DNA from: Corallincola holothuriorum
GTDB taxonomy: Bacteria; Pseudomonadota; Gammaproteobacteria; Enterobacterales; Neiellaceae
Direction: 5' to 3'
DNA: 64,000 nucleotides
Assembly (NCBI RefSeq): GCF_003336225.1
Contig: NZ_QPID01000010.1
Span: 62,001-126,000 of the forward strand
Within the stretch, counting starts at the first letter, position 1, and every line of letters begins with the position of its first letter. Below the pieces are notes generated by a model that was given only the letters and a program-made list of their open reading frames with translations, made no database searches and had not been told where the DNA came from. Positions 44,409-54,011 of the stretch are shown one piece after another. A program made the position numbers and the translations under genes.

Positions 44409-45965
44409 ATGAATAACCTGTTACCTCACCTGAGTGCTCGTCAGCCGAGTGCTGCCGAGTATCTGCGCCGGATATTGCTTGCCCCTGTTTATGATGTGGC
44501 GGTGAAGTCAGATCTGACACCGATGCGTAAATTGTCGGAACGTTTGGGCTGTGAAGTGCTGCTGAAACGTGAAGATCAGCAACCGGTGCACTCATTCAAG
44601 ATCCGCGGTGCTTACAACAAGATCGCCGGTTTGAACGCGGATCAGCAGGCAAAAGGTGTGGTGGCAGCATCGGCAGGAAACCATGCGCAAGGGGTGGCTT
44701 TATCTGGGCAAAAGCTCGGTATTAAAGCCACCATTGTGATGCCCAACAACACACCGGACATCAAAATTGATTCGGTGCGGCGCTTGGGTGGCAACGTGGT
44801 GATCCACGGCAATAGCTTTGACGAAGCATCTGCAGAGTCCCGTCGTTTAGCCGAAACCGAAGGTTATACCTTGGCGGCACCCTTTGATGATCCTGATGTG
44901 ATTGCGGGTCAGGGCACTATTGGTGTTGAGCTGTTGCAACAGGCGCGGGATATGGACTATGTGTTCCTCCCTGTGGGTGGTGGTGGCTTGGCGGCTGGCG
45001 TGGCTCTGTATTTGAAGAGCTTGAAGCCGTCTATTAAGGTGATCGGCGTTGAGGCCGAAGATTCCGCCTGCTTGCTGGCGGCGCTGGAAGCCGGAGAGCG
45101 AGTGAACTTGGATCAGGTTGGCTTGTTCGCTGATGGCGTTGCGGTGAAGCTTATCGGTGAAGAGACCTTCCGCGTATGTGCGGCGTTTATCGACGAAGTG
45201 ATCACGGTTTCTACCGATGAGATCTGTGCGGCGATCAAAGATATTTTTGATGATACCCGTGCTGTTTCGGAGCCTGCGGGGGCGCTGGCGCTGGCGGGCT
45301 TGAAGAAGTTCCAGGCACGCTACAAGCTTCAGGGTAAAAAACTGACCACGGTGTTGTCAGGGGCCAATGTTAACTTTCATAGCTTGCGCTATGTGTCTGA
45401 GCGGACTGAGCTGGGTGAAGGACGGGAAGGCGTATTGGCTGTTACCATCCCTGAACAGAAAGGCAGCTTCCGCCGCTTCTGTGAACTGTTGGGTGGTCAT
45501 GGTATTACTGAGTTTAACTACCGCTTTGCTGATCCTGCGAAAGCCCATATCTATGTTGGTGTGCGGTTGGCGGAAAAAGCTGACATGGCTAACCTGTTAG
45601 CCACTTTGGGTGACAGCGGTTATGAGGTGCATGACTTAACTGACAATGAGCTGGCGAAGCTGCATGTGCGTTATATGGTTGGCGGCCGCCCATCGCAGCC
45701 ATTGATTGAGCGTTTATATGGCTTTGAATTCCCTGAATCCCAAGGCGCGCTGATGCGTTTCTTGAATCGCCTTGGTGAACGCTGGAATATCACGCTTTTC
45801 CATTATCGTAATCACGGCGCCGCTTATGGTCGAGTGCTAGCTGGTTTTAATGTTAGCGATCAAGAAAAAGCTGAATTTGAAGCCTCTTTGAATGACGTTG
45901 GCTACGAATGGCGTGACGAAACGTCCAATCCTGTCTATGATTACTTCTTAGCACATCGCGATTAA
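44409..45965 (+). CDS. ilvA: Threonine deaminase IlvA
   Basis: IlvA makes 2-oxobutyrate from threonine, the committed step to isoleucine, and is inhibited by isoleucine in known forms. The 518-residue length is that of the biosynthetic enzyme. The PLP lysine is in HSFKIRGAYNKI (~60), with the glycine loop GGGGLAAG near 190. Two ACT-like regulatory domains lie from ~335. It is the last gene of the ilv operon. Confidence 0.97.
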   Translation: MNNLLPHLSARQPSAAEYLRRILLAPVYDVAVKSDLTPMRKLSERLGCEVLLKREDQQPVHSFKIRGAYNKIAGLNADQQAKGVVAASAGNHAQGVALSGQKLGIKATIVMPNNTPDIKIDSVRRLGGNVVIHGNSFDEASAESRRLAETEGYTLAAPFDDPDVIAGQGTIGVELLQQARDMDYVFLPVGGGGLAAGVALYLKSLKPSIKVIGVEAEDSACLLAALEAGERVNLDQVGLFADGVAVKLIGEETFRVCAAFIDEVITVSTDEICAAIKDIFDDTRAVSEPAGALALAGLKKFQARYKLQGKKLTTVLSGANVNFHSLRYVSERTELGEGREGVLAVTIPEQKGSFRRFCELLGGHGITEFNYRFADPAKAHIYVGVRLAEKADMANLLATLGDSGYEVHDLTDNELAKLHVRYMVGGRPSQPLIERLYGFEFPESQGALMRFLNRLGERWNITLFHYRNHGAAYGRVLAGFNVSDQEKAEFEASLNDVGYEWRDETSNPVYDYFLAHRD

Positions 45966-45985
45966 TACTGATTTAAATAGATACA

Positions 45986-46007
45986 TGGCTCGCCGGATCG
46001 CGAGCCA
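45986..46007. terminator. Hairpin after ilvA
   Basis: TGGCTCGC-cggatc-GCGAGCCA is a perfect stem, followed by A-rich rather than T-rich sequence on the plus strand. It may end or trim the ilv message. Termination is less certain than pairing. Confidence 0.5.
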
Positions 46008-46030
46008 CAAAAATAACATGGAGGTACACT

Positions 46031-46810
46031 ATGCGCCCTATTACATCTGTCGCCTTATCCCTTTCTCTTGTGGCATCCAATGCTGCTGCTGATAACGTCC
46101 CAAAACCTTTCGTTGAAAAAATGATCGCCAAAAGCATGCAGGAACAGTGTGCTAGCTCGGCCTATCTGGCGTGTCGCGACATTTCTGCTGCTGAATGCCA
46201 GAAGCAGGGGGAGCTGTATCTGAAAACCTGTATTGCCCCGCTGCCCGACCAGATCCCAATGGGAAGTGCGGCGTTTGAGAAGGAGATGGAAGCCTGCGGT
46301 GTGAAGCTCGCGGACAAGCTGGGCATTGACTTAGATAAAGCAGAAGCCTGTGATGATGCGATGGAGATGGCTGAGGAAGAGTCTGTTTACCATGATGAGT
46401 TGACGCCGGAACAGCTTGAAGAGTTGATGCGTGCAGAGCAACTTAAGCAGCAGCAAGAGATGCAAGCGTTTGTTGATATGATGCGCGAGGCAACCGGCAG
46501 CGGCAATCGCCTTGAAGAGATCACTTTGCCGCTCTATGAACCCTATGAGTTGGGGATCCATATGGCGGATGGTGCCGCTTGGGAGGAGCTGAGGGGGTTA
46601 CCCGCTGTAACATTCCGCGTCAACGCCAGCAAAGATGAAGTGTTGGCTTTCTATAAGCAGAAATTGCCAACTTTTAAAGTGGATCCTAATGATCCCTATC
46701 GTTTAGTGGAAAAGGTGCTACCTGGCGAAGAGACAATCGCTAAGTACATTAATGTTCCTCACGTGGCAATCTATGGCGATACTTTCGTTCAGCTCACCTA
46801 CCGCCGCTAA
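46031..46810 (+). CDS. Secreted hypothetical protein with N-terminal cysteine cluster
   Basis: This 259-residue protein has a signal peptide (to AAA/DNV near 20). Six Cys between residues ~40 and ~107 suggest three disulfides made in the periplasm. A Glu/Gln-rich helix follows, and the C-terminal half (VTFRVNASKDEVLAFYKQKLP) looks like a small alpha/beta domain seen in periplasmic proteins. No family is assigned. GGAGGT lies just before the ATG. Confidence 0.75.
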   Translation: MRPITSVALSLSLVASNAAADNVPKPFVEKMIAKSMQEQCASSAYLACRDISAAECQKQGELYLKTCIAPLPDQIPMGSAAFEKEMEACGVKLADKLGIDLDKAEACDDAMEMAEEESVYHDELTPEQLEELMRAEQLKQQQEMQAFVDMMREATGSGNRLEEITLPLYEPYELGIHMADGAAWEELRGLPAVTFRVNASKDEVLAFYKQKLPTFKVDPNDPYRLVEKVLPGEETIAKYINVPHVAIYGDTFVQLTYRR

Positions 46811-46904
46811 TATAGATGCGCCAGTCCCTTGTACTGGCGCAATCCCCTTCCCTGATGTTTTCCGTTAGAATGCTGCGCCTAAATATCTAGCCGGTAGCGT
46901 TTTG

Positions 46905-47480
46905 ATGATCTCTATTCAAGCATTTAGCCTGAGCCTGACCTTGGTCTTTTTGGCGGAAATAGGCGATAAAAGCCAGCTAGTGTGTATGGCTCTGGCCGCA
47001 CGCCATCGCGCCTGGCCTGTGCTGCTTGGCTCTGTGGCGGCGTTCTCGGTTTTGAACTTACTTGCGGTGCTCTTTGGTGCGGCGCTCGCTGAGTGGATCC
47101 CAGCGTCATGGCTGGCGGTTGGTGTGGCGCTGCTGTTTCTTTGGTTCGGGATCCAGTCGCTACGTAATGGTAGCGAAGAGGATGAGGAGTGTATTCAGCG
47201 TCCTACGCACCGCTTGATCCTGTCGACTTTTATGATGATTTTTGCCGCAGAGTTTGGCGATAAAACTCAACTGGCAGTGGCGGGATTGGCTGCGCAACAA
47301 CCTCTGCTATCGGTCTGGCTGGGGGGCACCTTGGCTTTGGTTTTTACCTCTGCCTTGGGAGTGTTCGCGGGACGTCGTTGGCTGTCGAAGTTGCCCGTAA
47401 ATTATTTGCATAAGGGCAGTGGGGTGCTGTTTTTGCTGATGGCAGCGCTCAGCGCCAGTAGCTTAGTTTGGTCTTTTTAA
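46905..47480 (+). CDS. GDT1/TMEM165-family cation exporter
   Basis: This 191-residue inner-membrane protein has six helices in two homologous halves, each with the family motif ExGDK(S/T)Q (EIGDKSQL near 18 and EFGDKTQL near 115). Bacterial members such as Vibrio MneA export manganese, so Mn2+ export is likely. No manganese riboswitch is visible in the 94-base upstream gap, which contains a GCGCCAGT/ACTGGCGC hairpin. Confidence 0.9.
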   Translation: MISIQAFSLSLTLVFLAEIGDKSQLVCMALAARHRAWPVLLGSVAAFSVLNLLAVLFGAALAEWIPASWLAVGVALLFLWFGIQSLRNGSEEDEECIQRPTHRLILSTFMMIFAAEFGDKTQLAVAGLAAQQPLLSVWLGGTLALVFTSALGVFAGRRWLSKLPVNYLHKGSGVLFLLMAALSASSLVWSF

Positions 47481-47503
47481 CGAGCTGACCTGGCAGTAAT
47501 AAA

Positions 47504-47523
47504 TAGCCCCGAGTACGGGGCTT
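47504..47523. terminator. Bidirectional hairpin between converging genes
   Basis: AGCCCCG-agta-CGGGGCT lies between the exporter stop and the MipA/OmpV stop on the opposite strand. T-rich sequence occurs on both sides. Confidence 0.6.
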
Positions 47524-47538
47524 GACTGTTTTCAGGGC

Positions 47539-48282
47539 TTACCAGAACTTATAGCTGACGCCCATGAATACGCTGCTTTCTGCATCGTCGTCAACCAGTG
47601 GGCTATCTTCAAGCTCGCTATCTAACCATGAGTAGTTAGCGCCAGCAGACACGCTCCACTCTTCGGTAATACGGTAGGCCGCCGCCAGACCAACGCCATA
47701 TTTCAGTGCCGAGCCTGTGTCATAAGCAGAGACACCGCTACGGGCAGATTCTTCTTCTGAAACGCCATAGTAGTAGTTGGCATAGTCTGAATCCATGTAG
47801 CTCAGGTGAATGTTAGGGATCAGCATTAATTCGGGTGTCACTGGATAAGGGTAGCCGTAGCCCAAGTCGGCTCGGATACCGTTGTGGTCATCACTGATAT
47901 CTGTGCTGAGTTTGGCGCTGAATTGGCCATAGATACGATCTTGAAAGCGGTAAGAGACGCCAGCATCAATACTGCGATGGCGGGTATCTAACGTACGGAA
48001 ACGATTGGTGTTCTTTGGATCCCACTCCTCTTTGCCTACCCCGATGGCGATACCGACGCGGTGTTGTTGATTTTCAAATAGTTTGTAACCGGCTCCATCT
48101 TTATCGACAAAGAAGTGCTCGTTTTCAAACTTCACCAGAGGAATAACGCGATTGTCGTCATCATAGTCAGCGTAAGCGCTGTTTTGCAGTACAAATCCGG
48201 CACCAATACTTAGGCTTTCTTTTGTGTCTGCGCAAGTCATAAAAGGCAGCAGAGAGGCTGCGAAAAGAGCTGTGTACTTCAT
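47539..48282 (-). CDS. MipA/OmpV family outer-membrane protein (A)
   Basis: This ~247-residue beta-barrel has a signal peptide (MKYTALFAASLLPFMTCA) and a C-terminal MGVSYKFW. Family marks are IGAGFVLQNSAYADYDDD at the mature start and the SDYANYYYGVS stretch. An upstream in-frame ATG at 48297 cannot be excluded as start. The barrel gives no clear substrate. It is tandem with a paralogue 230 bases upstream. Confidence 0.85.
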   Translation of the reverse strand: MKYTALFAASLLPFMTCADTKESLSIGAGFVLQNSAYADYDDDNRVIPLVKFENEHFFVDKDGAGYKLFENQQHRVGIAIGVGKEEWDPKNTNRFRTLDTRHRSIDAGVSYRFQDRIYGQFSAKLSTDISDDHNGIRADLGYGYPYPVTPELMLIPNIHLSYMDSDYANYYYGVSEEESARSGVSAYDTGSALKYGVGLAAAYRITEEWSVSAGANYSWLDSELEDSPLVDDDAESSVFMGVSYKFW

Positions 48283-48458
48283 AGGGTTCTCATTCATGTG
48301 ACGTTTGGGGGGATTTACGCGGCACTATACGATAAAGATCAAAAAGTTAAATCTGATTAGACGTAAGCAAATGTTATTTATCTGAAAAGCGGCATTTAGA
48401 ATAGTTTGAGAAGTATATTTTGTATGCAAATGGGGTGGCGGAATGTCGTTGCCGTGGG

Positions 48459-48494
48459 AAAAAAAATAGGGATGAGTGTCCACTCACCCCTATT
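48459..48494 (-). terminator. Terminator of the upstream MipA/OmpV gene
   Basis: On the minus strand, TAGGGGTGAGT-ggac-ACTCATCCCTA is followed by eight T. The stem contains one mismatch. Confidence 0.9.
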
Positions 48495-48514
48495 ATTCAT
48501 ATCACTTGAATGCT

Positions 48515-49264
48515 TTAGAATTTATAAGCAACGCCAAGGAGGCCACTGGTTTCATTATCGTCGTCTAGCAGAGGGCTCTCTTCCAGATCATCATCTAACG
48601 AGGTATAGGTGACGCCAGCATAGAGTTTCCAATGCTCCATTACTTCATAACCAGCCATGACACCAACAGAGAAGTTGGTAGCGCTGCCAGTATCGTAGGC
48701 CGAAACTGCGGCGCTGGTGGCGGCATCTCTATTGCTGATGCCGTAATAATAGTTGGCGTAATCCTCGTCCATATACTTAACGCGAACTGAAGGCACGATA
48801 AACAGCTTGTCATTGATCATCCAAGGGTAAGCGTAACTCAGTGTCGCGCCGTTACCTTCGTGCTCATCACTGATATCAGTAAAGTATTGTGCTTTAACCA
48901 CACCCCACTTAGCTTTGAAGCGGTAACTTGCGCCTAAGTGGTATGCTTGGTCTTTATCTTCAAAACCATCGAATTCCGCTTGGTCATTGTCTGAACCGTC
49001 CCACTCTTCTTCACTTGCGCTCAGGAAAATACCGATACGGTGAGGGCCTTTGTCCAGAGCCTTAAACCCAATTTCGCCGCCGCCAGCATAAAACCATTCA
49101 GTATCGAATTTGATGATAGGGATTGCGCGTGCGCTGTCGTCATAATTCCGGTAGGCCGTGCTGCGCATCTGTACGCCGGCACCAATTTCTGTGTCACCGG
49201 CGGCCATCGCTGTTGCTGGTAGAGAGCTAGCTAATGCCAAGACCAACAGATGTTTCATGTTCAT
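48515..49264 (-). CDS. MipA/OmpV family outer-membrane protein (B)
   Basis: This 249-residue paralogue of the gene at 47539 has signal peptide MNMKHLLVLALASSLPATAMAA and a C-terminal LGVAYKF. It shares the NYDDSARAIP, DYANYYYGIS and SAYDTGSA motifs. AAGGA lies 8 bases before the ATG. A strong terminator separates the two, so they are controlled separately despite being neighbours. Confidence 0.88.
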   Translation of the reverse strand: MNMKHLLVLALASSLPATAMAAGDTEIGAGVQMRSTAYRNYDDSARAIPIIKFDTEWFYAGGGEIGFKALDKGPHRIGIFLSASEEEWDGSDNDQAEFDGFEDKDQAYHLGASYRFKAKWGVVKAQYFTDISDEHEGNGATLSYAYPWMINDKLFIVPSVRVKYMDEDYANYYYGISNRDAATSAAVSAYDTGSATNFSVGVMAGYEVMEHWKLYAGVTYTSLDDDLEESPLLDDDNETSGLLGVAYKF

Positions 49265-49389
49265 AAGTGCGTCCTTGTTATCTGCATTGGATAAACATTT
49301 TTTTACTAATAGCTTAGTTTAGTTGAAATTTTATCAACAAGAATGAATTATTTGGCTTTCTTGTTGTCACGTTGAACGTGGCGTCCGTG

Positions 49390-49656
49390 TCACTCGTTGT
49401 TGTTTTCTTCACTGGCTTGATTGCTTTCAAGCTGAGACAGGCGCTGCTCGAGAGCGGTCAGTTTTTCCCGTGTGCGCAACAGTACCTGCGTTTGTACATC
49501 GAACTCTTCCCGCGTTACCAGATCCAGCTTAGCGAGTTGTGCCTGCAACACCTGTTTGGTTTTGGCTTCAAACTCATCAGCAATATTTTTGACGCCGGGC
49601 GGTAGTGCATTGCTGATCTGTTTGGCTATCTCTTCGAGTTTGCTGGGGTTTATCAT
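49390..49656 (-). CDS. ubiK: Ubiquinone biosynthesis accessory factor UbiK (YqiC)
   Basis: UbiK is a small coiled-coil protein that supports the soluble ubiquinone-synthesis complex. The 88-residue protein has the family pattern: an amphipathic helix ([25 protein letters not shown]), then the BMFP-type coiled coil [29 protein letters not shown]. It is monocistronic here. Confidence 0.93.
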   Translation of the reverse strand: MINPSKLEEIAKQISNALPPGVKNIADEFEAKTKQVLQAQLAKLDLVTREEFDVQTQVLLRTREKLTALEQRLSQLESNQASEENNNE

Positions 49657-49739
49657 CTTGATACCTTTACTCTATTTTGCATTGCGGATTATCAATGCTG
49701 CTATTTTTCCATTGTAGCTAGCTGGTGAGCATGAAACTA

Positions 49740-49768
49740 GTCAGGGAGTAAAAAGCGCTCTCCCTGAC
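49740..49768 (-). terminator. Hairpin after the RND pump gene
   Basis: GTCAGGGAG and CTCCCTGAC form a 9-bp stem. The downstream T run on the minus strand is weak, so the role as terminator is tentative. Confidence 0.45.
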
Positions 49769-49775
49769 ATGCTGT

Positions 49776-52700
49776 TTATGTGTATGCTCTTTGATCTTTT
49801 AACAGGGTCGCGACATCCGGCAGAGGTTTATGGCGTTCCGCCAGATAGCTATAGATCACCGGCAGCACAAAGAGGGTGAAAATAGTGCCGATCCCCAAAC
49901 CTGCGCAGATAACCAGACCGATACTGAAGCGGCTGACGGCACCAGCACCTTCTGCCATCAATAGTGGGATTAAGCCGGCGATCATCGATACTGTGGTCAT
50001 TAGGATAGCCCGCAGGCGGACATGGGCTGCTTCAATGACTGCTTCCACACGATCCAGTCCCTTTTCCAGTTGCACCTCTTTCGCCACTTCACAGATGAGA
50101 ATACCGTGCTTACTGATTAAGCCGATGAGGGTGACTAGCCCTACCTGAGCGTAGATGTTCATGGTGGAGAGCCCCCATGCCATGCTGATCAATGCACCAC
50201 TTATTGCGAGTGGTACCGAGACCAGGATCACCAGCGGATCTCGTACACTCTCAAATTGGCTGGCTAACACCAGAAAAATGACCGCCAGAGCCAATAGGAA
50301 GGTGGCGAACAGCGCTGACCCTTCGGTGACGTACTGACGAGCTTCTCCAAGGTAATCATATTGATAGCCTTGTGGTAATAGCCGAGTGGCAAGCTCTTCA
50401 AATACGGCGATAGCATTGCCCATGCTTACTCCCGGTGCGGCAACAGCGCCAATCGTCGCCGAATTTAGTTGGTTGAAGTGGGGCAGTGCTCTGGGCTGTC
50501 CCTCAATGGATATACTCACTAAATTCGACAGCGGTACCGGATCACCGTTGACCGAGCGGACATAAAAGTTATTAAGGGATTCAGGATTTAACCGCCATTT
50601 ACGCTCAACTTGGGGGATCACTTCATAGCTGCGGCCATCGAGATCGATGCGATTGACGTAACCATCGCTGAACATAGCGCTGAGTGTGGTGCCGATATCT
50701 TGCATCGTGATGCCGTATGCCCCTGCTTTATCACGATCAATCTGCACCTTCATGGTGGCTGAGTCATAGTTCAGATCAAGATCCAGATAGACGAAGTTAG
50801 GGTTGCTACGCAGTTCTTCGAGAAAGCTGCTGGCCACGGCAAATAAGCTTTCAAAATTGTTAGGCGTGGTGATCACAAATTGAATTGGTAAGCCGCTGGA
50901 CGCACCGGGCAGCTCCGGGAATGGGAAAGCGGTCATCGCCACTGCGGGAACGTCGGCGATCAATGGATTGGTTGCCTGGATCACTTCGGCTTGTTTTCTC
51001 TCCCGCTCGCTCCAGGTTTTGAGGTTAACGATGCCGAGTCCTTGGTTGGCGCTAGGTATACCTGCAAAGACCAGCGTGGAACGGACTTCTGGTAGGGTGT
51101 CTACCTTTTGTAACCCTTCGACCATCGCGTTTTCTATGAAGTCCAGGTTGGCGTTCGCAGGTGCTTTGCCAAACAGCATATAGCCGCCCTTATCTTCACT
51201 GGGCGCTAATTCACTGGGAATAAAACTGGCAAGAATAGGCAAGCTTGCAAAGGCGAACAGTGCAAATACAACCACCACAGGACGATGGTTCATCACACTA
51301 CGCAGGGCTTTGTCGTAGCCACGGGTTAGCGCGCCTAAATAGCCTTCGACAAAGCGCTCGAAGCGCCCGGGCTTATCGTGGGGTTTGAGCATTTTTGAGC
51401 ACATCATTGGCGACAGGGTCAGTGCTACAATCCCCGATACAAAGACTGCGCCAGCCAGCGTCAGGGCGAACTCCTTGAACAGTGAACCGGTGATCCCTCC
51501 CATTAATGCGATGGGGGCATACACGGCAGCCAGCGTCAGGGTCATTGATATCACAGGGCCAGCAATCTCTCGCGTACCAATAATCGCTGCCTGAAACGGT
51601 GTTTTCCCTAGCTTGACGTGACGATCTACGTTCTCCACCACGACGATGGCGTCATCCACCACTAATCCGATGGCGAGTACCATGGCAAGCAGCGTCATCA
51701 AATTCAGTGAAAAGCCAAACAACGACATCATCATCGCAACGCCGATGAGCGACAGCGGAATAGTAACAACGGGGATCAAGACTGCGCGAAATGAGCCCAT
51801 AAACAGGGTGATAGCGATTAGTACAATCACACCTGCTTCGATAATGGTGGCGACCACCTCGTTAATTGACTCCTCAATAGCGATGGTGGAGTCATACAGC
51901 ACATTCATTTTGATGGTGCTGGGGATGTTATTGGCAAACTCCGGCAGCATATCGCGGATCGCGGCAGTGACCTCTAACGGGTTGGCCGTCGGTGTGGGAT
52001 CGACTGCGACCACAACGGCGCTTTTGCCATCGGCTACGGCGCGATACGTATCATGGCTCTTCTCCAGTGTGACGTTGGCAATATCATCAACGCGAATGAG
52101 TGAGCCGTCGCGGCTCGCTACTACCATGCGTTTTAGCTCATCCACGGTGCGGACCTGGGTATTGGCTTCGGAGTTATATAACACATAAACGCCGGTAGCT
52201 TGCCCGGGGGCTGACTGAATATTATTGGCTTGCAGTACCTGCATCACTTCAGTGGCTGTGAGATCGAAAGCCGCCATTCTTTGGGGATCCAACCAAACCC
52301 GCATGGCGTATTTCACGCCACCATAGAGATTCACTTTTGCGACACCATTGACGGTGAATAGCTGGGGTTGGATAACCCGCTCCAGATAATCGTTGATTTG
52401 ACTTGAGTTGAGAGAATCACTGGTGAACGAGATATAGATCAGTGATGTGGTTGAGCCGGTGGACGAGGTGACCGTGGGATCTTCTGCTTCGCTGGGCAGC
52501 TGGGAGCGCACCGAGTTCACCTTGGCAAGAATATCCGCCAAGGCTCCGTTGGGATCCGTGTTTAGTTTCATCTGCACGCTGATACTACTGGACCCCATAA
52601 AGCTTTGGGAGGTCATAAAATCAACATTGTCGGCCTGGGCGATCGCTTGCTCTAATGGTTGGGTAATAAAGCCCTGGATCAGATCGGCATTGGCACCGTA

Positions 52701-52853
52701 GTAACTGGTATTGACCGAAATAACTGTATTGGTCATCTCCGGATATTCGCGGATCTGCATCCCTTTTAGTGCTTGCAGTCCCAGTAACACAATCAGCAGG
52801 CTAATAGAGATCGCCAATACCGGCCGACGGATAAATGTATCAGTGAATCGCAT
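49776..52853 (-). CDS. RND-family multidrug efflux pump, inner-membrane subunit
   Basis: This 1025-residue proton-driven HAE-1 type pump works as a trimer with an adaptor and an outer-membrane channel. Twelve helices flank two large periplasmic loops. The proton-relay Asp pair lies in LAIGLVVDDAIVVVENVDRH (~390-410). It belongs to the shorter HAE-1 group related to MexK and VexD rather than AcrB. It lies 20 bases after the adaptor gene. No TolC gene is present, so the channel is encoded elsewhere. Confidence 0.94.
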   Translation of the reverse strand: MRFTDTFIRRPVLAISISLLIVLLGLQALKGMQIREYPEMTNTVISVNTSYYGANADLIQGFITQPLEQAIAQADNVDFMTSQSFMGSSSISVQMKLNTDPNGALADILAKVNSVRSQLPSEAEDPTVTSSTGSTTSLIYISFTSDSLNSSQINDYLERVIQPQLFTVNGVAKVNLYGGVKYAMRVWLDPQRMAAFDLTATEVMQVLQANNIQSAPGQATGVYVLYNSEANTQVRTVDELKRMVVASRDGSLIRVDDIANVTLEKSHDTYRAVADGKSAVVVAVDPTPTANPLEVTAAIRDMLPEFANNIPSTIKMNVLYDSTIAIEESINEVVATIIEAGVIVLIAITLFMGSFRAVLIPVVTIPLSLIGVAMMMSLFGFSLNLMTLLAMVLAIGLVVDDAIVVVENVDRHVKLGKTPFQAAIIGTREIAGPVISMTLTLAAVYAPIALMGGITGSLFKEFALTLAGAVFVSGIVALTLSPMMCSKMLKPHDKPGRFERFVEGYLGALTRGYDKALRSVMNHRPVVVVFALFAFASLPILASFIPSELAPSEDKGGYMLFGKAPANANLDFIENAMVEGLQKVDTLPEVRSTLVFAGIPSANQGLGIVNLKTWSERERKQAEVIQATNPLIADVPAVAMTAFPFPELPGASSGLPIQFVITTPNNFESLFAVASSFLEELRSNPNFVYLDLDLNYDSATMKVQIDRDKAGAYGITMQDIGTTLSAMFSDGYVNRIDLDGRSYEVIPQVERKWRLNPESLNNFYVRSVNGDPVPLSNLVSISIEGQPRALPHFNQLNSATIGAVAAPGVSMGNAIAVFEELATRLLPQGYQYDYLGEARQYVTEGSALFATFLLALAVIFLVLASQFESVRDPLVILVSVPLAISGALISMAWGLSTMNIYAQVGLVTLIGLISKHGILICEVAKEVQLEKGLDRVEAVIEAAHVRLRAILMTTVSMIAGLIPLLMAEGAGAVSRFSIGLVICAGLGIGTIFTLFVLPVIYSYLAERHKPLPDVATLLKDQRAYT

Positions 52854-52873
52854 CTGATTATCCTCTTCCGGGC

Positions 52874-53998
52874 TTAAAGCGCCGGGATCTCCGCTGGGGT
52901 GTTTAGGGCATCACTCTCAACGACTTTGATCTGGCTGCCGTTAGACAGGCGGACCTGGCCTGAAGTGACAATGGTTTCGCCGGGATTCAAGCCGCTCACT
53001 CGCGCCACATCGCCACGGCGTTCCTCTACCTTGATGGTGCGCTGTGTTGCTATCAGTTGGCTATCGCCTTCGCGGGTTTCAGCAATAAAAATGGTTTCAC
53101 CGTACAGGGTGAAGTTTACTGCGGTTTGCGGGATGACGAGTTGCTGTGGCAACGTGGGTAAGATCACATTAACACGCGCAAACATGCCGGAACGCAGTAC
53201 GCCATTTTCATTGGGAACGTCAGCCTGCACCTGTACCACACCACTTTGGAAATTCACCGCCGGTTCAATGGTGGTGATCTTGCCGTGGAAACTGGTTTCC
53301 GGATACGCATCCACTTGTACTTCAATGGTTTGGTCGACAAAAATCTTGCTTAGCTGATTTTGTGGAATAGTGAAGCGAATACGCATGGTTGAGGTGTCTT
53401 CGAGCCTGACAATCTCGGTACCTGCCTCCAGATACTGTCCAAGAAACACCTGGCGAATACCTATTTGCCCTGCAAAGGGCGCGCGAATTTCACGGCGAGC
53501 GATGGTGGCTTTTTGTGCTGCGACGTCCGCCACTTGCGCTTCATAGTTGGCAACCGCTTCATCTCTTTGTCCTTCCGAGGCGCTGTTTTGTCTCAATAGC
53601 ACTTCCATACGATGGGCTTGTGCTTTTAGTGCGGGCAAACTGGCTTGTGAGCGTTTCAGGTTAGCGCGCTCAACATCGGTGTCTAAAGACAGCAGTAAGG
53701 TATCAGCGGAGACCTTCTCGCCAGATTCGAAGTCGATCGTCTCAATCAAACCAGCGGCTTCACTTTTCAGGGTGACCCCCCGGTAGGGTTCAATAAAACC
53801 AATGGAGTCAATGCTTGGGATCCAATCGACCGGAGAGACGGTGGCAGTGGTCACCGGAAAGGTAGGGGCGGGCTGATTGGCCATATATTCGCCGATCATC
53901 TTTTGTTTAAACAGGTTAAATCCGATCACACTACCGAATACCAGTACAACCAAAACCAGCATAAGCAGGCTCCAGATAATACGTTTTCCGTTGACCAT
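52874..53998 (-). CDS. RND efflux membrane-fusion (adaptor) protein
   Basis: This 374-residue adaptor has an N-terminal anchor helix (~9-30), barrel-sandwich/lipoyl halves (LKSEAAGLIETIDFESGEKV and RREIRAPFAGQIGIRQV), a helical hairpin between them, and beta-barrel and membrane-proximal domains. ATG 53998 fits the short gap (13 bases) after the TetR gene. It joins the pump to an outer-membrane channel. Confidence 0.93.
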   Translation of the reverse strand: MVNGKRIIWSLLMLVLVVLVFGSVIGFNLFKQKMIGEYMANQPAPTFPVTTATVSPVDWIPSIDSIGFIEPYRGVTLKSEAAGLIETIDFESGEKVSADTLLLSLDTDVERANLKRSQASLPALKAQAHRMEVLLRQNSASEGQRDEAVANYEAQVADVAAQKATIARREIRAPFAGQIGIRQVFLGQYLEAGTEIVRLEDTSTMRIRFTIPQNQLSKIFVDQTIEVQVDAYPETSFHGKITTIEPAVNFQSGVVQVQADVPNENGVLRSGMFARVNVILPTLPQQLVIPQTAVNFTLYGETIFIAETREGDSQLIATQRTIKVEERRGDVARVSGLNPGETIVTSGQVRLSNGSQIKVVESDALNTPAEIPAL

Positions 53999-54011
53999 CA
54001 CACATTCTCTC

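Noticed and set aside
46811-46904. Manganese (yybP-ykoY) riboswitch before the GDT1-type exporter
   Set aside because: Only a simple GCGCCAGT/ACTGGCGC hairpin is visible in 94 bases. The conserved riboswitch loops are not seen.
51646-52188. 180-codon plus-strand frame rich in Ser, Thr and Ile
   Set aside because: It is antisense to the RND pump gene. The composition is what the reverse frame of a membrane protein gives.
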